Shown: one piece after another, positions 42,144-53,360 of the stretch | How the letters are laid out: the number at the start of each line of letters is the position of its first letter | Numbering within the stretch: the first letter of the stretch is position 1 | NCBI GenBank assembly: GCA_964030475.1 | Contig: CAXIPT010000001.1 | Location: 16,727,712-16,791,711 of the forward strand | Length of the DNA: 64,000 nucleotides | Reading direction: 5' to 3' | Source of the DNA: Tethya wilhelma | Lineage: Eukaryota; Porifera; Demospongiae; Tethyida; Tethyidae | The notes under the pieces: generated by a model | Told to the model about the DNA's origin: nothing | Databases searched by the model: none | The model's input: only the letters and a program-made list of their open reading frames with translations | Program-made: the position numbers and the translations under genes

Positions 42144-43730
42144 TCATGTCATTAGAAGGCTAACAATGTGTTCGATATCCGCTTCGAGAAAGTCCGATTC
42201 TAATCCTTTCTGTGACGAGGGGAGGACCCCATTATTACCAATGGACCTCTCACCACCAGTTCTTTCATCATCCTCATCGTCACTCGGTTCTTTCTGCGCA
42301 CTAACAATGCCTTCCATGGAACAAGAAGAAGTGGACGCTACAACAGGTGCCGCCAAATAGGATGATTCTACAACTTTTGAAGTACACATTGACGATACAG
42401 AAGGAGGAGAAACATCGTCAACGACTGCTGGGACTTGAGACGGGGGTAGACATGAAGTGGTATTCGTTACGGTAGCAGTTGTGATCGCTAGTGTCATTGG
42501 AAGTGAGTTTGGAACTGTCGCTGTTGTAGTCGATGCACTAGTAGTGGATGATGGTGGCTCTGTCGATGGTGTCCATGGTGAAGTGGCTGAACTAGTAGAG
42601 GTAGCAGTAGATGAAGCAGCTGTAGTGGTCACTGGAGCTGAAGGTTGGGAAGAGAGTGAGGTGCTTGAAGAAGAAGAAGAAGACGACGAAGAAGAAGAGG
42701 AAAGAGGAGGACTCGAAGAATCGTGGCTTGGCAACAAGAGAGTGGTTTTAGTATCAAAGTCGTACAGTGTGGGATCTACTTTGGTAAAGTCGATCGGACT
42801 AGGAGTGGTCGAGTACTCTTCGTCGCTTTCTTCAGACGATGGATTGTGTGAGAGCGTGAGGGAGGAGGAGGAGGTGGGTAGGGCCAGCGATGATGATGAT
42901 GATGTCGTGGTAGGGACGTGATCTTCCTCCACCACACTGGTGTGGTGGAATCCATTGAGACCGTTCAGTCCGTTCAGACGTTTGGCGGTTCCGTTCACAA
43001 GCAGAGCACCGGGTCTGCACAATCTCTTTGGTTTTATCTCGCAACCTCTCGGGATGCTGTCCTCGCACCACGGTGCCGTCTCTACAGGGGGACTCTCGTC
43101 CATCTCTGATTGCAGACTCGTTCTCTTGCCGAGATGAACACCACTGCTGCTAGCAGCTGGCTTGTCAGGGTCATTTAGGAGATGGCCCATGTGGTTTTCA
43201 CCGGCACTGCTGCCCACCTGTACACCTCCACCCTCCACAGCTTCACCCTTCACACCCCCACCCTCCACACCTCCACCACCTCCACCTTTGTATTCACCGT
43301 TTGCCACCTTCACACAGTTACCCTCTCCTTTCTCCTCGTCAGGGTTGTCGTGAAAAGGTGTGGCCGTGATGAGTGGGCTCTTGTCAAACGGAGAGGCGTC
43401 CAACTTGATCTTCTTGACAGGAGTGGGTGTACTGAGAGGAGTGGTCAGACCTCCATTCTTGAAGGTGTTGCTCAGAAACGAATCAGAGCTGCTACAAGAG
43501 TCAGTGGTGATGTCGCAGTCGACCGCTATGCTGTCGTCTTCGTCTAGGAGTAGGCTGTGACCTTGAAGAGCTCTCAGTGCATTGTTGATGAGGACAAATC
43601 GCAGGAGTCGCCCCCGAAGCTGTTCCTGTTGAAGTTTGAAAATGGACAAGTCGAACAGCGTCTGTTGTTGGTGTTCAATGTCGAGGTACTCTAGAGACGA
43701 GCTGTGTCTTCGTTTCATACCGCAATGCAT
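42144..43730 (-). CDS. SERTA-domain transcriptional co-regulator (SERTAD/CDCA4-like)
   Basis: Intronless, 528 residues. Residues 15-57 contain a SERTA domain (QQTLFDLSIFKLQQEQLRGR, then LRFVLINNALRALQ), the CDK4/PP2A-interacting motif of TRIP-Br/SERTAD and CDCA4 proteins. The middle is low complexity: Gly/Val repeats at 145-175, and Ser and Ser/Thr/Pro tracts from about 275 to 420. The last 18 residues (SDFLEADIEHIVSLLMT) form an acidic-hydrophobic helix like the C-terminal transactivation motif of SERTAD proteins. At over 500 residues it is longer than vertebrate SERTADs (about 200-360). Expected to be nuclear, modulating E2F/DP-dependent transcription, by family inference. Two close ATGs (43730, 43718) could start it. 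Confidence 0.85.
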   Translation of the reverse strand: MHCGMKRRHSSSLEYLDIEHQQQTLFDLSIFKLQQEQLRGRLLRFVLINNALRALQGHSLLLDEDDSIAVDCDITTDSCSSSDSFLSNTFKNGGLTTPLSTPTPVKKIKLDASPFDKSPLITATPFHDNPDEEKGEGNCVKVANGEYKGGGGGGVEGGGVKGEAVEGGGVQVGSSAGENHMGHLLNDPDKPAASSSGVHLGKRTSLQSEMDESPPVETAPWCEDSIPRGCEIKPKRLCRPGALLVNGTAKRLNGLNGLNGFHHTSVVEEDHVPTTTSSSSSLALPTSSSSLTLSHNPSSEESDEEYSTTPSPIDFTKVDPTLYDFDTKTTLLLPSHDSSSPPLSSSSSSSSSSSSSTSLSSQPSAPVTTTAASSTATSTSSATSPWTPSTEPPSSTTSASTTTATVPNSLPMTLAITTATVTNTTSCLPPSQVPAVVDDVSPPSVSSMCTSKVVESSYLAAPVVASTSSCSMEGIVSAQKEPSDDEDDERTGGERSIGNNGVLPSSQKGLESDFLEADIEHIVSLLMT

Positions 43731-45709
43731 ATTTATGAAGAGTAATAGAGTTGGCTAAATTGTGGGTGGTGCGTGTGCGTACACATGTACAAATAGTAAA
43801 TAATTTCAAATGAAAACAATAGTCGGCTAAGAGGGTACATCTTAATCAATTGGCAACAGCTGGCTGAATACTTAACTACTTTTCAAACACTACATGCTCA
43901 GCAGTTGAAATAAAAAAACCACCAATGTGGGTCTCAACAAGTGGACGCTTTTGAAACATGACCACATAAGCACCTGACAATACAAACGAATGGCAACCAC
44001 AAGGACAAAAGCAACTTATACATTATACCACTGTACACACCCCTGCCATACATACATACATACATACATACTGACACATGATACTGTGAAGTGATCTATT
44101 TTAGCCTGACTTCAGAGGTCAGAACAAAATTCATACAGGGTCAAAGTATCAGTACACAGTTTACATAATTTTATACAGCACACACCTGCACACATTGATT
44201 TCCTATAATTTATTAGCAGGCTGGTTGCACAACCAGGAGAAACTCAGGGAGGTTGTGCACACTCAGTGTGTCTAAACATGGTCACGAAAACATACAAGAA
44301 TTCTCAACACTTCCTTGACGAACAATTTCTATGTCAATGCAACGCAGGTTGCTAATGGTGACTTCAATACACAAGTATGTGGTCATACTTGAGCTCTTTG
44401 TGAGAGGCTGTAGGAGTTGCTAGCATGCATACTTGAAGCAAACCACAAGCATAGCTCTCTCAGTGACTCTCAAAAGATAATGGACAAAACAATATGCTGT
44501 ATGCGCAGGTACAGTAGAGACATGTGCATGTACATGAGGCTGTTTCTTGAGAGGAGGGGTAAAATATTTGCATTGTCAAAAACCCAAGGGGCTTCGACCA
44601 CTAGGATCAAGAAAACGGACATTGTACTGTAAGTAGCAACAACACCCAATCGTAGGTACTTATAGATAGAGACATTCATACAACACACACACACCCTATA
44701 CTTAGCTTGTATCTATCCACACTGAAAGCTTACTCTACACAATTTTTCCATCACTATGCACACTGCACACGCTTTATGGACAAGAGGTTCACTAGGACTA
44801 CTCATTATGCCCATTTCCGGGTTATCAGCTGCTTGAACACACACTACACATAGTACTCAACTAAAACAATGAATATGGCCAATATTGCCACATTATCTTA
44901 CACCACCACACAAGTGCACAACGCAAACTATGAATTCACTTCACCCAAGTGGTCCAGTTTGTACAACATGAAGCCCTTTGTGGGAATAGGGTGAAGTACA
45001 ACTCCACATAATACATACAAGACTTGAAATACGTAATCATTGCTAGAAAAACATGCACACACATTATTATTTTAGCACACTACCAATGCATGTACTGTAT
45101 GTAGCAAAATGCAGTCCCATTGCCAAGATACACCCTTCAAAAAAAATACTTTCAACTAGCCAAATACGATTCTCTCCCAAACTTGGTACAAAGTTGAGAG
45201 TCACACATACTGACCAACCCCTTTGTAATGCAATAAGGATAACAACATTATGTAATATATGGGCTCCACAATCAGAGAGAGTTCCCATTGAGAGTACAGT
45301 CAACTTTGAAGAGTCCTATAAACTGGATTTGACTAGGTTGTTATTTTTTTTGTCCCTCTAGATGTGACTGTGTCCCACTTTGTAAGTTACAGGAATCACC
45401 TTTGTCCTCTTGTGCCATTGAATTGAATGTTAGGCAACAAGTGGACATGTTGTTAAATACACCACACAGGCAGAACAATAAAGGAGCTCATGTGTACAGT
45501 TGCACACACAACATGTTTTAGTCCAACTCAAGTGCTTTGTATTGTTTTAAGAGGTCAGGGTATACTAACAACAACACGTAACAAACAGGCATAGGTATGT
45601 AAAAACAGTTAGCAGCCAGAAACAATACATTATGTATGGGAGTTCTTTTATCATTGATAATTTTTAGGGAAAGTGCTTACCAGAGCTCATAAGTGGAAGG
45701 AGTAAACAT

Positions 45710-45713
<4 letters not shown>

Positions 45714-45746
<33 letters not shown>
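45714..45746. repeat. (GT)n microsatellite
   Basis: About 33 bp of GT dinucleotides. Confidence 0.95.
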
Positions 45747-45750
<4 letters not shown>

Positions 45751-45942
45751 CGTATGAGTTTATATTGTGCCTATGGCAAATCAGCTGTATCATGTATTGG
45801 AAATTGTTCAATAGGTGATAATTACATGGTATGATGCTCGTGTATACAAATACTGAACAAACAATCAGTGGAAGACACAATGGCAGTGTTTTCTCAAACC
45901 ATCATGCATAGCAACTCTTAAAAGCATAGCAACAGTGAAGAG

Positions 45943-45943
<1 letters not shown>

Positions 45944-46004
<61 letters not shown>
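45944..46004. repeat. (CA)n microsatellite
   Basis: About 61 bp of uninterrupted CA dinucleotides, one of the longest pure tracts of the window. Confidence 0.95.
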
Positions 46005-46007
<3 letters not shown>

Positions 46008-46442
46008 CAGCAGCATAGAGCAAGAGGCAGAAAGGGGGAGGGGGGAGGATGTGGGGGGTGTCTAGTAGGGAACACAAGGCGTTGCACTCAGTCCTCACAT
46101 GTGAGAGGAGTATACATGCCTGTGCAGGCATGGGCCACTTGTGTGGGTGTGACTATGTGTGTGTGTGTGTGTGTCTCTGCTAGTCTCTGTTGTATGTATT
46201 TACCTGTATATCATTCACAAATGCGCGCGTGTGTGTGTATGTATGCAATACACTCTGAGGACTAAGGAGGTATATATATATTGTTGTAGTACAAATGGGA
46301 GCACATGTGTGCTTGTATGTCTTGGTATTTTCTCATTCAAAAAACCCTCTCTTTTCGATGTATATATATATAGGTAGCACTAATAACAAGTAACTACTTT
46401 TTAATGGGAGAAAAAGTACACACACACGCACTCTCTCTCTCT

Positions 46443-46445
<3 letters not shown>

Positions 46446-46510
<65 letters not shown>
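46446..46510. repeat. (CA)n microsatellite
   Basis: About 65 bp with one CG interruption, preceded by (CT)n. This forms a compound microsatellite. Confidence 0.95.
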
Positions 46511-46512
<2 letters not shown>

Positions 46513-47521
46513 GCGTAATCCAATAAGCCACACATTAGAAACCATTTTACCACACACAACTACCATACCACTTCAGCCTCACTTCAGAAGCAAACAACTG
46601 ATAAATACTTGATTTGAGGCTGATCAAAAACTGTCTCAAAGTAAAAAGAAGCTAGATCACTTTTCAAAATACAAATAGACATATGTAGACGTGCACACTA
46701 CATTCTATACAAAAGTTTGACAGGATTTCTCTAGCACAAACCAATTAACTCTATAAACATGGACTTTTTCAATAGATAAACATAAATTTAATGAATTCAC
46801 ACACACATGCGTGCGCACACACACACGCACACATGTATCTTGTGTACTGTATAGACTACACTTGTCTAGAGATTGTTTCAAGTACTCCCAAAAGACAGCT
46901 TAGTGCTGTAGGAAGAACAATTATTTCTATAGCCACACTCAACTATCAACATGTTTTCAACTATTAGGCTAACACGGGGTGAAGCCTTGTTGACAGTCGT
47001 ACAAGTACTTATGGGACACTTGATTAGTGGTATTTTACCGGTAACCCAACACGTTTTAGAACTTTCAATGGCCATAGGTGGCAAATTATCAGGCCGATCT
47101 AGTATCCATAGCCTTACTTTTACATGTACCGGCCGACATATTTAGCTCACATACCTGTTACGATTAGAAAGACAAAGCTTTGTCGAGGAGTTCATTTAGT
47201 CTTGAGAATGTTTCACGATCTTTTCTTAGCACAATTAACACGCCAAGAGAACTTGATCAAAGCTTCGAAAGAAAGAGCTAGCTGAGTTAGCTCTAAGAGT
47301 TTTCCTTGCCTGGAGTCAGCAACATTCCTTGGGGGGGGGGGAAAGAACCTGAGAGTCAACAGGACACAACGGAAATCTTGTCGTTTGGTTCCAGGAATTC
47401 CAATTTGCAATACGTCATAAATTCTTTGAACACGCCCACAAATAACTGCATATTCAGCAAGTGCTCTATGGGGGGTAAGTTCTTGACACAGGACCAAAGT
47501 GCAGACTGGTGTATGGAGTAG

Positions 47522-49794
47522 ATGATGGTGGAATTGGATTCAAAAGAGCAATGGACAGAACTACTGGAGAGTGTGGACACAGTGCTGTTTGATTGTGATG
47601 GTAATTATGATGCACTTCACTTCAAACAAAAATTATTTGATTTGCATGTGGCCCAGGGAACTTTGAAAATATATGCAGTAAACCTGAAAATTGATCATAA
47701 CTTCATCTAAGTTTGTTTGTAAACTATGTGTGTATCATTTGAAAAGATTTTCCTGTCTATTCAGGTGTACTCTGGTCAATAGATCAAGCTATTCCAGAAG
47801 CTCAAGATGTCATCAAGTATTTGAGGTCAAAGGTGAGATATGTTCACATGGCAACTGGACGATAAGTAATGGGCTTCATTGCCAAAGCATGTTTAGTTGT
47901 CTTCACACACACACACACACACACACACATGCAGGGGAAGTCTGTGTACTTTATAACCAATAATAGTAGCAAATCACGAAAAGAGTATCTCCAGAAGTTT
48001 GTCAAGTTAGGATTTGTTGCTCATGAGGTAAATGCAAGACAAGCTGTGTCATAATATACTATAGTAGCTCCACTCATACACATTAATACACAGGAAGAAA
48101 TATTCTGCACAGCCTACATAGCAGCATATTACTTGAAGAACATGCTCAAGTACGATGGAAAAGTGTATTTGGTTGGTGTTTCTGGATTTGGCCATGAGCT
48201 AGATCTTGTTGGACTCCCATATATTGGCCCGGGGCCTGATCCGGTAGTAGGGGGGCCATCAGACTGGTTACAAATGGAGCTTGATCCTGAAGTAGGGGCA
48301 GTAGTGGTAGGATTCGACAATCATTTCAATCTCACAAAGCTCACCAAGGCATGCAGCTACTTGAGTGACCCCAAGTGTCATTTTATTGCCACGAATGAAG
48401 ACTCTTGTCTTCCAAATCCAACAGAAAGGATAGTCATACCAGGTACAGAGAATGTGATAGTGCATGTTATGATGTACATACAGTGAAACCTCCGAACAGA
48501 GGACATTTTGGGGACAATATAAATTCGGCTTGTTTGTCCTTTGTAGAGAGGTTGTCCTCTTCTCGGAGGTTCTGTTTGTATTGCTACAATAGGGAATTGG
48601 AATATTTGGGAACCAAGAATTCTTTTGTCGAGAGGTTTATGATACAGTGTCCCTATCTCGGAGGGTCCACTAACGGAGGTTTCACTGCATTGACAACTCA
48701 GTGTATGATTATGTATCAAGCTATGAGCTAGGCTGAGAATCGAGAATATAGTCCCTCTCTTGTAGTCATGGTTACAATTCCCACTACTACACATGGCAAT
48801 GCTGGGTATTGTTAGCTTCTAGTTAATGATACAATGCTAATTAATTAAGATTGTGCAGGTGTAACTAATATACTGGATGCTGCTAATATGATTATTATGA
48901 TTACACAGGCACTGGATGCTTTGTAACTTGTGTAGCGTTTGGAGCAGGAAGGAACCCTACCATTGTTGGTAAGCCTCACAAGACCATCTTTGAAGTGATT
49001 CAGCACAAGTAAGTGATGCATACCTCACCATAAAAGAGCCTTTGTGGCAAGTAGACTTAGCTGTTTGTTTATGTTTATGAGATTTGTGAACATCCACTTT
49101 TTTTTTATCCATACATGATTACTTTCAATGTTCCATTTGTTGTTGCACAGGACCAAGCTGGATCCTTCAAAAACAGTGATCTTTGGAGACAGGTGAGCAG
49201 TGTGTGTTTGTGTCTGGCTCCTCTAGGATTTCTGTTTGTACATTCTGTAATTCTATCTCCAGTGTTGTGTTATGTGTCACTTTAGACTAGTTAGACCGTA
49301 GACTGGAAGATATCAGATTAGGTGAGACTGATTTGAAGCTCCTAGTAGTCCACTTTTCCACTCTTCGTCTGAGAACTTGTCTATGTACTCTGTCTCTAAC
49401 ACAGGGAAATTGAAATAGGTACCATCTTGCTTGGGGTTGAAGTGGGTTTTTAAGTCTGAGACTGAGACGTGGGAACTTACTCTGTCTGCAAGTTTTAGCT
49501 AGTCCCTAGAACATTTTTAGCGTGTAAATTAGTGTAAATATTATACTATTTCTCGCGAATTGGTGGTCGTAAACTTGTTGTTAGCACTTCTTATCAGATA
49601 TTTTCAGGTGATTAGACATTCATTATACCTGTAGGTTGAATACCGACATAGCATTTGGTAACACACACGGGATGAAGTCGGTTTTAGTGTTCACTGGATA
49701 TGCCAAAAGAGAGGACATTGATAGTTTGCCACCAGAGTCAAAACCAACATTCTTTACCGAGTCTGTAGCTGGGTTCCTAAACTGTGAATTGTGA
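47522..49794 (+). CDS. HAD phosphatase, phosphoglycolate / pyridoxal phosphate phosphatase-like
   Basis: Seven exons: 47522-47600, 47765-47832, 47935-48027, 48094-48442, 48909-49008, 49151-49192 and 49635-49794; 891 nt, 296 residues. A member of the HAD p-nitrophenyl-phosphatase group (PGP, also called glycerol-3-phosphate phosphatase, and PDXP/chronophin). HAD motif I is DTVLFDCDGVLW (nucleophile first Asp), motif II FITNNSSKSR, the C2 cap spans exon 4 (VVVGFDNHFNLTKL), motif III Lys is in VGKPHK and motif IV GDRLNTDIAFG. Length and motifs equal those of animal PGP/PDXP (about 296-321). I cannot decide between PGP and PDXP, since the cap specificity loop is not conclusive. Cytosolic metabolite repair is the known role of PGP. 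Two adjacent ATGs open the frame. Intron 4 contains a pogo-like MITE. Confidence 0.92.
48481..48687. mobile_element. 207-bp pogo-like MITE in phosphatase intron 4
   Basis: Left end CAGTGAAACCTCCGAACAGA, right end CGGAGGTTTCACTG; terminal inverted repeats of at least 13 bp. TA precedes the left end. CAGTG termini with TA targets are typical of pogo/Tigger-type elements. No ORF. Confidence 0.8.
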
Positions 49795-50261
49795 GCTGTT
49801 TACTATGATTGTGAGCTAGACACAGGACTTAGTATTATGTCATTATTGCCAAGTGCATTAGCACTATATATAGGCATCATAGACCGACTGTTGTCCAGTA
49901 GCAACTACATGTGTTATGACTATACTTTATTCTTCTGATTACACTTTTATTTATTTTGTTTTCTTCTATGATTTACAACTATAATAATTATTATACTCAA
50001 TTTTATCACTAAAGAGTGAGCTCGTGTTCTTGGGATTGAAGCAGTAGTATTATAGAAACAACCACAAGGACTGTATGTTTTTCCATTTATAATAGTCATG
50101 TGTTAACACAATGTGACATCCAACAGTGTTTGAGATAGGAGGGTGTCTAAAAATTAGCAACTTAATTTTTCTCTTACTGTATAAAAAATTATAGTAAAAT
50201 GTACAATATAATATTATATAAAATTAATGTAAAATGCACAAACAAAGTTTCTAAATAGAGC
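49795..50261. other. Convergent 3' flanks of phosphatase and BK channel A
   Basis: AT-rich sequence with several AATAA motifs. No further feature. Confidence 0.6.
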
Positions 50262-53200
50262 TTAGCACATGCTTAGAGCAGCATCAAAGGGATCAATGAG
50301 AACGAAAGCAATGTCTGTTATCTCTAGTTCAAGATCACGAGATGGAGCAGTAATGACATAGCGTTTGGTGGACTTTCCCATAGTGCTAAAAGCTGCAGTT
50401 GCTTCATTCACAATCATGTCGTCTTCCTCAGATGTAGGAAGCTTACGATAGATACCCAGACAGATGGCATTCTTCTTGAGTTGATCATTGTAGAATTGTT
50501 TGAAGGTGCTCCCAACAAACAAGGTGGATTCGATTGGTATCGGAACAAGAAGACACTGTGACTTAGTTCCTGAAGTGTTGATGAGGTCTTCAATGAGGTA
50601 GAGTGTTCCCGGGCTATGAAATGCAGAGCTGGTGACAGAATCAAACAGTGAAACTGAGAACGCTTCGCCACATGCAAATGGTTGGGCTTTGTAGATTCGT
50701 TCATCTTGTTCGTCTTCGTCTCCAAAGTCAAGAAACTGGACATTTGACTCTTGTCGGAGATCAGTGATGATGAGTATATCTCTTTCAGCAGTCTTCTTTA
50801 ATTGCTTTTGGATTCCAAGACTACAAAGAATGGCTTCTTTGTCTTCGACTGCTTTTTCATGGCCTAGGGAACTTGGTAGTGTTGTCAGAACAACGCATAC
50901 ACTACACCTGCTGATGCTAGCAGACATTAGATTTTCCCATCGAAGGGGAGAACCTTCAACCAGATGTATTTTTGGAATCTTTCTAATTAGAGGCCACTCT
51001 CTTTCCAAGAACTTTCTGTCACTGACAATCACAACATCTTTCATCTCCTCTTCGGGTATGTGTTTGTTTCTTAGTGGACGTAGGAAGTTGTGAAGACCAA
51101 GAAGTGGAGAGTTCTCATCAGCAAACACACAGAAAACCACATGATCCTTAAGATGTTCTTGTGAAAGCTCAGAAGGGTCCTCAAGCTCAATGTCAGAATT
51201 CAGAAGTGCCTTGTGCAGCTTCTGTGGCTCTTTTTGGTAAATACTGAACAATTCATTTGCTTCATCAAAGTCAGAACTTGCTTGTAATGAGATCATTTTC
51301 ACTTTCATTAGCTGCCGTGTGATGCGTTGTCTTGCAGTGACTTGGGAATTGTTTTTGGTTAATTGAACCATCTCTGTACGATTTGATTCCACAAGACCGT
51401 TTTGTGCCTCAAGGCCTTCACATTTGCACCGCTTCCTGCTTATTCTCCTTAGCATTTTTCCTAGTTGATCGTCATTCAGTGAGTCAACTTTAATGTCAGA
51501 ATCAATGTGACAGAATTCACAATAGGAAGCAACAATGGACACCTGTTGTTGGTCTTGGCCAATGAAATATCCCTGGACTAGTTCGTCAATCACCAAGTCA
51601 GAGTAAGTGTGAGGAGATGGGTTGACCAAAAATTGGTGTAAATGTCCATCAGTCCATTCCAGAGACAATAAAATCAACCCTAACCTGTTGTAGCAAATTT
51701 CAGCTGCTTCATGAAATCTCTTACCAAAGAAGGTATTAGAAAATTTTGATGAATAGATTTCGTTTGAAGCTCCTTGGATGTACAGCGATTTCCAGGCAGT
51801 GGAAGAATCTCCTTCAAAAAGTGTCACTTGTGGAGTGTGTTGAAAATCGGAGGTATAGAAGAGGTTAGCAATTAGTGTTGAAAATCCAGGAGACATACAA
51901 CTCTGAGCCAGAAGTCCCAATTTCAATTCATTTATACATACTGCAATGTCAGCTCCAACATTCCAGCCTTCAATGTAGTGAACTTGTTTCTTACTAGAGC
52001 TCAGTAGCAGCTGAATGATCACTGGGACTTTAAAGGTTGTATTCTTGACTGAAACAAAACGAAGGAGGTTTGCATTGTCTTCTTCAAGTGGGTTCACTGC
52101 ATGTTTGTTGGTTAGAATAAACACTGCTTTTGCATCATTGATTTTGGATTTCTGGAGGTCATTTCCATTGAGTACAGATCCAACAAGATATTGTACTCTA
52201 CTGTAGTTTGAACGAATTACATTTTTCAGATCTGAGTCTGGTCGTTCAGGGTGTAAGAACAGTATGTGGGTACTTGTGTCTCCTCGAGTTCGGTCTGGAT
52301 GGAGAAAATCTGTGAGGAATTCACGAGCACTAAATTCTGTAACATGTCCACATACAATCACATGTTGAGACACTCTTGTAGTATCAAATTTGGCATATTG
52401 TGTCTTTTGGTAGTAGCTAGCTGTGAGGTCTACAATAGCTGGCAAGACAGAGGCAAAAAACGCTACAGCTAAAATGATGAAGAATGTCATGAAAGCACGT
52501 CCCCAGTCAGTTCGAGCAAAAAGATCACCATATCCCACAGTGGACATTGTCACCATGACAAAATAGACATACCTAAGAAACGGTTCTCCTTCAGGATTAT
52601 CAGACTTCCATGGATCTCCTTGTACCTCAAGAAGATGAATGATTCCAGAACCGGTCAACCAGAGCACCAAAAATGATATTCCCAATGATATAGCATCAGT
52701 AAAGTCTTGAGAAAACCCAATGGGAAGGAACCGAAAGACATAAATCAGGTAACTGAACTCAAGGAATCGAAGACAACGCAAACCAATCCAGTCCACTCTA
52801 AGAGCAATAGACACAAAAATATGAGGTAGAGTGAACACATCCACGATAGTGCCAAGCCTAAACCAGTACCGAATGATGTTATTGCAAGCCAAGAAGCGGA
52901 CAAAGGAAAAGACAACAAGCTCCAGGACTACAATCAGTTCAACAATTCTCTCAGGAGAGCCAGTGAGTGTAAAACGAACTTCAGCCATTCTAGCAGGTAA
53001 GTAGGTACGAACAATAGCTAAAATCACATACATGATGTTACAGATTAATGTTATAGAGAGAAAAATCTTACTAGAAAAATTATCACCAGAAAAGAACTTC
53101 CGTACTTGTTCTTGAAAAGCTTTAAAGGAATTGCTCTTTGAATTCATTCGTTTGGAATTACCGGTAGGTTTGAGTTTCTTCACTAACCATTGAATGAGAG

Positions 53201-53360
53201 ATGCTAATAAAGAGAGAGACAGTCCAATTGTATAGATAACTGCACTCGTGAGAAGAAATATCCACCATTTGTTTGTATCTTCAAGTGGCATCATTGTGTT
53301 GTTAGTGTTATTGGTATCATTCTCATCCACAGGTAATAGAAACATCACTGAACCTGACAT
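50262..53360 (-). CDS. Slo1/BK-type calcium-activated potassium channel, intronless (paralogue A)
   Basis: Single open frame of 1032 residues. An N-terminal S0 helix (WWIFLLTSAVIYTIGLSLSL, residues 32-51) marks the Slo1/Slo3 branch. S1-S4 follow, with S4 WIGLRCLRFLEFSYLIYVFR (191-210). Then come S5, selectivity filter TVGYGD (274-279), S6 and two RCK domains. RCK1 starts HVIVCGHVTEFSAREFLTDF (about 333-352); RCK2 includes VVFCVFADENSPLLGLHNFL. A Ca2+-bowl-like acidic run (FLDFGDEDEQDE) precedes YKAQPFACGEAFSVS, as in Slo1. BK channels open on Ca2+ and depolarisation to hyperpolarise the membrane. Oddities: no intron in 3.1 kb, and Glu201 where Slo1 has its S4 arginine R213. About 1,260 bp separate it from paralogue B. 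Confidence 0.93.
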   Translation of the reverse strand: MSGSVMFLLPVDENDTNNTNNTMMPLEDTNKWWIFLLTSAVIYTIGLSLSLLASLIQWLVKKLKPTGNSKRMNSKSNSFKAFQEQVRKFFSGDNFSSKIFLSITLICNIMYVILAIVRTYLPARMAEVRFTLTGSPERIVELIVVLELVVFSFVRFLACNNIIRYWFRLGTIVDVFTLPHIFVSIALRVDWIGLRCLRFLEFSYLIYVFRFLPIGFSQDFTDAISLGISFLVLWLTGSGIIHLLEVQGDPWKSDNPEGEPFLRYVYFVMVTMSTVGYGDLFARTDWGRAFMTFFIILAVAFFASVLPAIVDLTASYYQKTQYAKFDTTRVSQHVIVCGHVTEFSAREFLTDFLHPDRTRGDTSTHILFLHPERPDSDLKNVIRSNYSRVQYLVGSVLNGNDLQKSKINDAKAVFILTNKHAVNPLEEDNANLLRFVSVKNTTFKVPVIIQLLLSSSKKQVHYIEGWNVGADIAVCINELKLGLLAQSCMSPGFSTLIANLFYTSDFQHTPQVTLFEGDSSTAWKSLYIQGASNEIYSSKFSNTFFGKRFHEAAEICYNRLGLILLSLEWTDGHLHQFLVNPSPHTYSDLVIDELVQGYFIGQDQQQVSIVASYCEFCHIDSDIKVDSLNDDQLGKMLRRISRKRCKCEGLEAQNGLVESNRTEMVQLTKNNSQVTARQRITRQLMKVKMISLQASSDFDEANELFSIYQKEPQKLHKALLNSDIELEDPSELSQEHLKDHVVFCVFADENSPLLGLHNFLRPLRNKHIPEEEMKDVVIVSDRKFLEREWPLIRKIPKIHLVEGSPLRWENLMSASISRCSVCVVLTTLPSSLGHEKAVEDKEAILCSLGIQKQLKKTAERDILIITDLRQESNVQFLDFGDEDEQDERIYKAQPFACGEAFSVSLFDSVTSSAFHSPGTLYLIEDLINTSGTKSQCLLVPIPIESTLFVGSTFKQFYNDQLKKNAICLGIYRKLPTSEEDDMIVNEATAAFSTMGKSTKRYVITAPSRDLELEITDIAFVLIDPFDAALSMC

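Larger units (their letters stand above)
43731..47521. other. 3.8-kb gene-poor stretch dominated by microsatellites
   Basis: I find no exon with coherent codon structure or family similarity. It contains (CATA)n near 44050, (GT)n at 45714-45746, (CA)n at 45944-46004 and 46446-46510, CT/GT-rich patches at 46140-46260 and 46430-46445, and a G10 run near 47331. It may hold 5' UTR or promoter sequence of the SERTA gene and of the phosphatase. Confidence 0.55.

Noticed and set aside
42457..42921. Val/Glu-rich plus-strand frame of 154 codons
   Set aside because: Antisense of the Ser/Thr-rich SERTA gene; its composition reflects the low-complexity sense strand.
45865..46566. Several apparent frames encoding Val-Cys-Val-Cys or His-Thr repeats
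   Set aside because: Pure translations of (CA)n/(GT)n microsatellites.
50764..51093. A 109-codon antisense frame repeated at the same place in all three BK genes (also 55125-55454 and 60630-60959)
   Set aside because: It is conserved only because the sense RCK2 coding sequence is conserved. It is a shadow frame with no independent signals.
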